Assembly: GCF_020382885.2 (NCBI RefSeq)
Contig: NC_058499.1
Span: 4,150,001 to 4,214,000, forward strand
Origin: Scatophagus argus
Lineage: Eukaryota > Chordata > Actinopteri > Scatophagidae
Reading direction: 5' to 3'
DNA length: 64,000 nucleotides
Each line of letters begins with the position of its first letter. Position 1 is the first letter of the stretch. A program made the position numbers and the translations under genes. This document shows, one piece after another, positions 38,451 through 64,000 of this stretch. The notes under the pieces are model-generated. The model made no database searches and was not told the DNA's origin. It saw only the letters and a list, made by a program, of their open reading frames with translations.

Positions 38451-40449
38451 CCGAAGCTGCTTTTTTATAGATCAGAAACAAACAAACAAACAAACCAAAC
38501 GTGCCACATCATGTTTGTTCCAAAAACATTTAATATGCTTTAGGAAAGAGGGATTACAGTACACACTGATCCATTCGTGTTACAGGTCACCAATTAAGAA
38601 TAAATAACTGGCCATGTTAATACAAACTCTGCTTTCTTTCTTTCTTTGTACAGTCACTAAAAGAATGGATCAAGTCACTAATCTTCATAGTGTGAGTGTT
38701 GCCTTGTAGATCTCTCTCTTAAAAAAAAGTGTTCAGATAAATTCATCTTAATTTCTTTATTAAACATTAACAACCATTTATAGTTAGTGAGTGGAGAGGA
38801 AAGCAGCTCATCTCTTGCTCAGGATTTTGTTCCCTTTTGTGAAGATGTTTTAAGATAAAGTTGCCTTTTCGGCGCTGATCTCTGTTCAGTTTGCCTGAAT
38901 TCAAAAGGTCTTCTCACTTAAATATATCATAAAACCAGGCGGGATCTGGAGTTCACTGGCGGTTGACGTTACTCATAACCTTTAACTCATTTAATCATCA
39001 CGGCGTCATGACACCACCATGTATCAGACGCTGTGTGTGAGTGTTGGTGTGGTATTGCTGCCTGAGCTGCCTCACGTCCAGACTCCAGTTTTAACTCCCT
39101 GCACTTCATTTTGAAACCTCTGGTGTGGTTTTAAACCACAGCAAGGAGACACTGAACTGACGAATGATCAGCGATATTGGGCAACCATAAATCTGTTCAT
39201 CCAGAGCACAGACAAGAGCGTGCTCCAAAGCTTATGAAACGAGTTCCCCTTTAAGGTGTGCTGTGTGAAAACAGTCAAGTAATCAAGAAAGACCTGGTAG
39301 TGTGCATTTAGTAACAGTCCACTGTTACAAAAACCTCTCCGGCGCTGGTCCGGCACCAGACCCGCTCTGGAAGAACTACTGATGTAGCTTTAAAGAATAT
39401 AGATTTTTCTTTAATAAGGACATATCAGATTGTTAATAAAATATATATAGCAATAAGGCCAAGTTGAGCATTAAAGAGATTGTGAGCACAAACAAAGGCA
39501 CCTTGTTCAGCTCCCAAGGCAGGAGAGTCGTGTGATTTGCTGTCCATCTCATCACATTTGGCACATTCTTGGGGAATCATAAGGTCACTGTTGATTTCCT
39601 GGAATCTGGTGTGTTGGACTAATCTACCCAGAAGTGCCTGCTGCAAAGCAGGAAACCCTGATGCCTCCTATGCGTCTATATAGAAAATAAACAAGGAACA
39701 TGTAAAAATGAGCCTCTTTTTCTATTTCTTAAAAAATAAATGTGTCAATCTATATATACTCTTCTGAAAGTGAGCCGTTTTGGTCCTCTAATATCAAAAT
39801 GTACAAAACATTACAGCTCTTCATTAGAGTTTAGGAAAAGAGACAAAATAAGTGGAGATTGTTTGTCACAGAAACAATCTTGATTAGTTAAAGAGAAAAA
39901 ATAGTGAAGAATGGAGGAGCAGGTGTGAGTCTGCCTGTCCGGTCGCCCTTCAAGGGTGCGTCTGAGGGAGTTTTTAAGTCTGCATTCATGTCATATGAGA
40001 ATAACCACAGAAATAACAGCATCTTCATTATTATTATTATCATAAGCAAATACCTCAACCTTGTATGAAGCCGTAAGGATAAGGTGATAAAATTCTGTGT
40101 AATCCGGTCGTTATGATCAGCTGTTCCACACATGTACTTAGTGATGCATGTTTTTCAGCAACAAGCACAGCTGCAACCTGCCAGGACGTCTTAAGAATAC
40201 TAATTACAACAAGTGAAAGAAACGGTTCATTTGGTTTGTTAGATTTGAAATAAAAATATCACTGCATATATCAGATTCGATGTCAAAAACCTCAAAAAAA
40301 TGAGGATCCATCTTCAGACCCCCTCCCAGGTGGAAAAAAAACAACAACAGACCTCTAAGTTCTGAAGCAGATGAACTGAAAACTGAGGTGACCAGTATTT
40401 TCAAGTAAGGCCACATCTGTCACCTTTCCCACGGGAAGTGAACGCAGCT

Positions 40450-40455
40450 TTTATT
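40450..40455 (-). terminator. Possible proximal pik3c2a poly(A) signal
   Basis: An AATAAA hexamer (complement of TTTATT) lies about 25 nt after the stop codon. A distal hexamer at about 38755 is an alternative. Confidence 0.35.
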
Positions 40456-40480
40456 CGGCTTCGGGAGAGGCGGGTGGGGA

Positions 40481-63523
<23,043 letters not shown>

Positions 63524-64000
63524 CTACAGGAGCAAGAGAGTCAGACAGACAAAATCATACAGAGACAGGGATCGAGAAAAATATACTTAAAACAGAAGAG
63601 ACCAGATGGAGACAAACAGCACAGCACACATGAATTCCTTAAATCAGATTTAACAGGAGTGACTGTGGATAACAAAGCTTAAAGTCTTTATGGTGATTTG
63701 TGTTTGAGGGTGGTTGAAGGGGCAGTTTCATTAAAAACACCTCAAAGCTATGAATCCTCCAGAGTGAATAAACATGTCAGCAAGGGCAAAGGTTTTTACA
63801 CAAAGAAACCCACACAGAGATCTGAAGCTCTTTTATGCCTTGGTCTCTTTAAACTGTGAAAAGGCATTTGTTTAACATTTAATTAAGGTTTAGATTCTAA
63901 AATGGAAATGTTGATCAAAACAATCTCTCTGGCACAAACAATAACAATTATACACTCCAGGGGCTGAGCTGGCTTCCACTTACACTGGAAAATCATTTTT

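Larger units (their letters stand above)
38101..40480. other. Spacer between bet1l and pik3c2a, including pik3c2a 3' UTR
   Basis: Non-coding. The first AATAAA after the pik3c2a stop is at 40450-40455, only about 25 nt downstream. Another lies at about 38755-38760, so the 3' UTR may extend over much of this interval. A retroposon tail with AATTTCATTGT and ACAATAAAGAACTC lies at about 38378-38450. Confidence 0.6.

Noticed and set aside
63984..64000. Possible further pik3c2a exon at the right edge
   Set aside because: A donor-like GTAAGT occurs on the minus strand at 63978-63983, but only 17 bases remain, too few to judge.

Overview
This window is nuclear DNA from a vertebrate, most likely a ray-finned (percomorph-like) fish. 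The evidence is intron-rich genes with GT-AG splice sites, many (CA)n microsatellites, a tRNA-derived SINE with the conserved fish-type core, Tc1-like transposon debris, and LINE-type tails typical of fish genomes. There are no prokaryotic features. Nearly all long open frames are chance or shadow frames. The real coding sequence lies in short exons, which I assembled by hand from splice sites and family conservation.

All five genes lie on the minus strand. From high to low coordinates they are: pik3c2a (class II PI3-kinase alpha; 31 exons, 63523 down to 40481, 5' part beyond the window); bet1l (Golgi SNARE, 4 exons, 38010-36034); rps13 (ribosomal protein S13/uS15, 6 exons, 33508-30145); a PPP1R15-family eIF2alpha-phosphatase targeting subunit (3 exons, 29343-26019; PPP1R15B-like); and the first three coding exons of plekha7 (13499-12990, tandem WW domains). 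The rest of plekha7 should lie beyond position 1. Every exon-exon phase closes: rps13 gives 151 residues, bet1l 109, ppp1r15 576, and the visible part of pik3c2a 1340.

Layout: 1-12989 is probably the long third intron of plekha7. 13500-26018 is intergenic, with a decayed Tc1-like element (16687-17184), a full-length SINE (17773-18114) and microsatellites. 26019-40663 is a compact cluster of housekeeping and stress genes with short CpG/CRE-type promoters. 40481-64000 is pik3c2a, whose introns carry SINE pieces, a duplicated inverted-arm repeat and unexplained open frames.

The genes do not form one pathway, but their order is informative. PLEKHA7-RPS13-PIK3C2A is the human 11p15 order. PLEKHA6-PPP1R15B-PIK3C2B (1q32), PLEKHA4-PPP1R15A (19q13) and PLEKHA5-PIK3C2G (12p12) are its whole-genome-duplication paralogues. 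The fish block here therefore appears to keep a PPP1R15 copy at a position where humans have none. I see no new defence system, CRISPR array or comparable system. The best leads are this ancestral block, the two overlapping upstream ORFs and bZIP-type promoter sites of the ppp1r15 gene, and a few unexplained intronic open regions.
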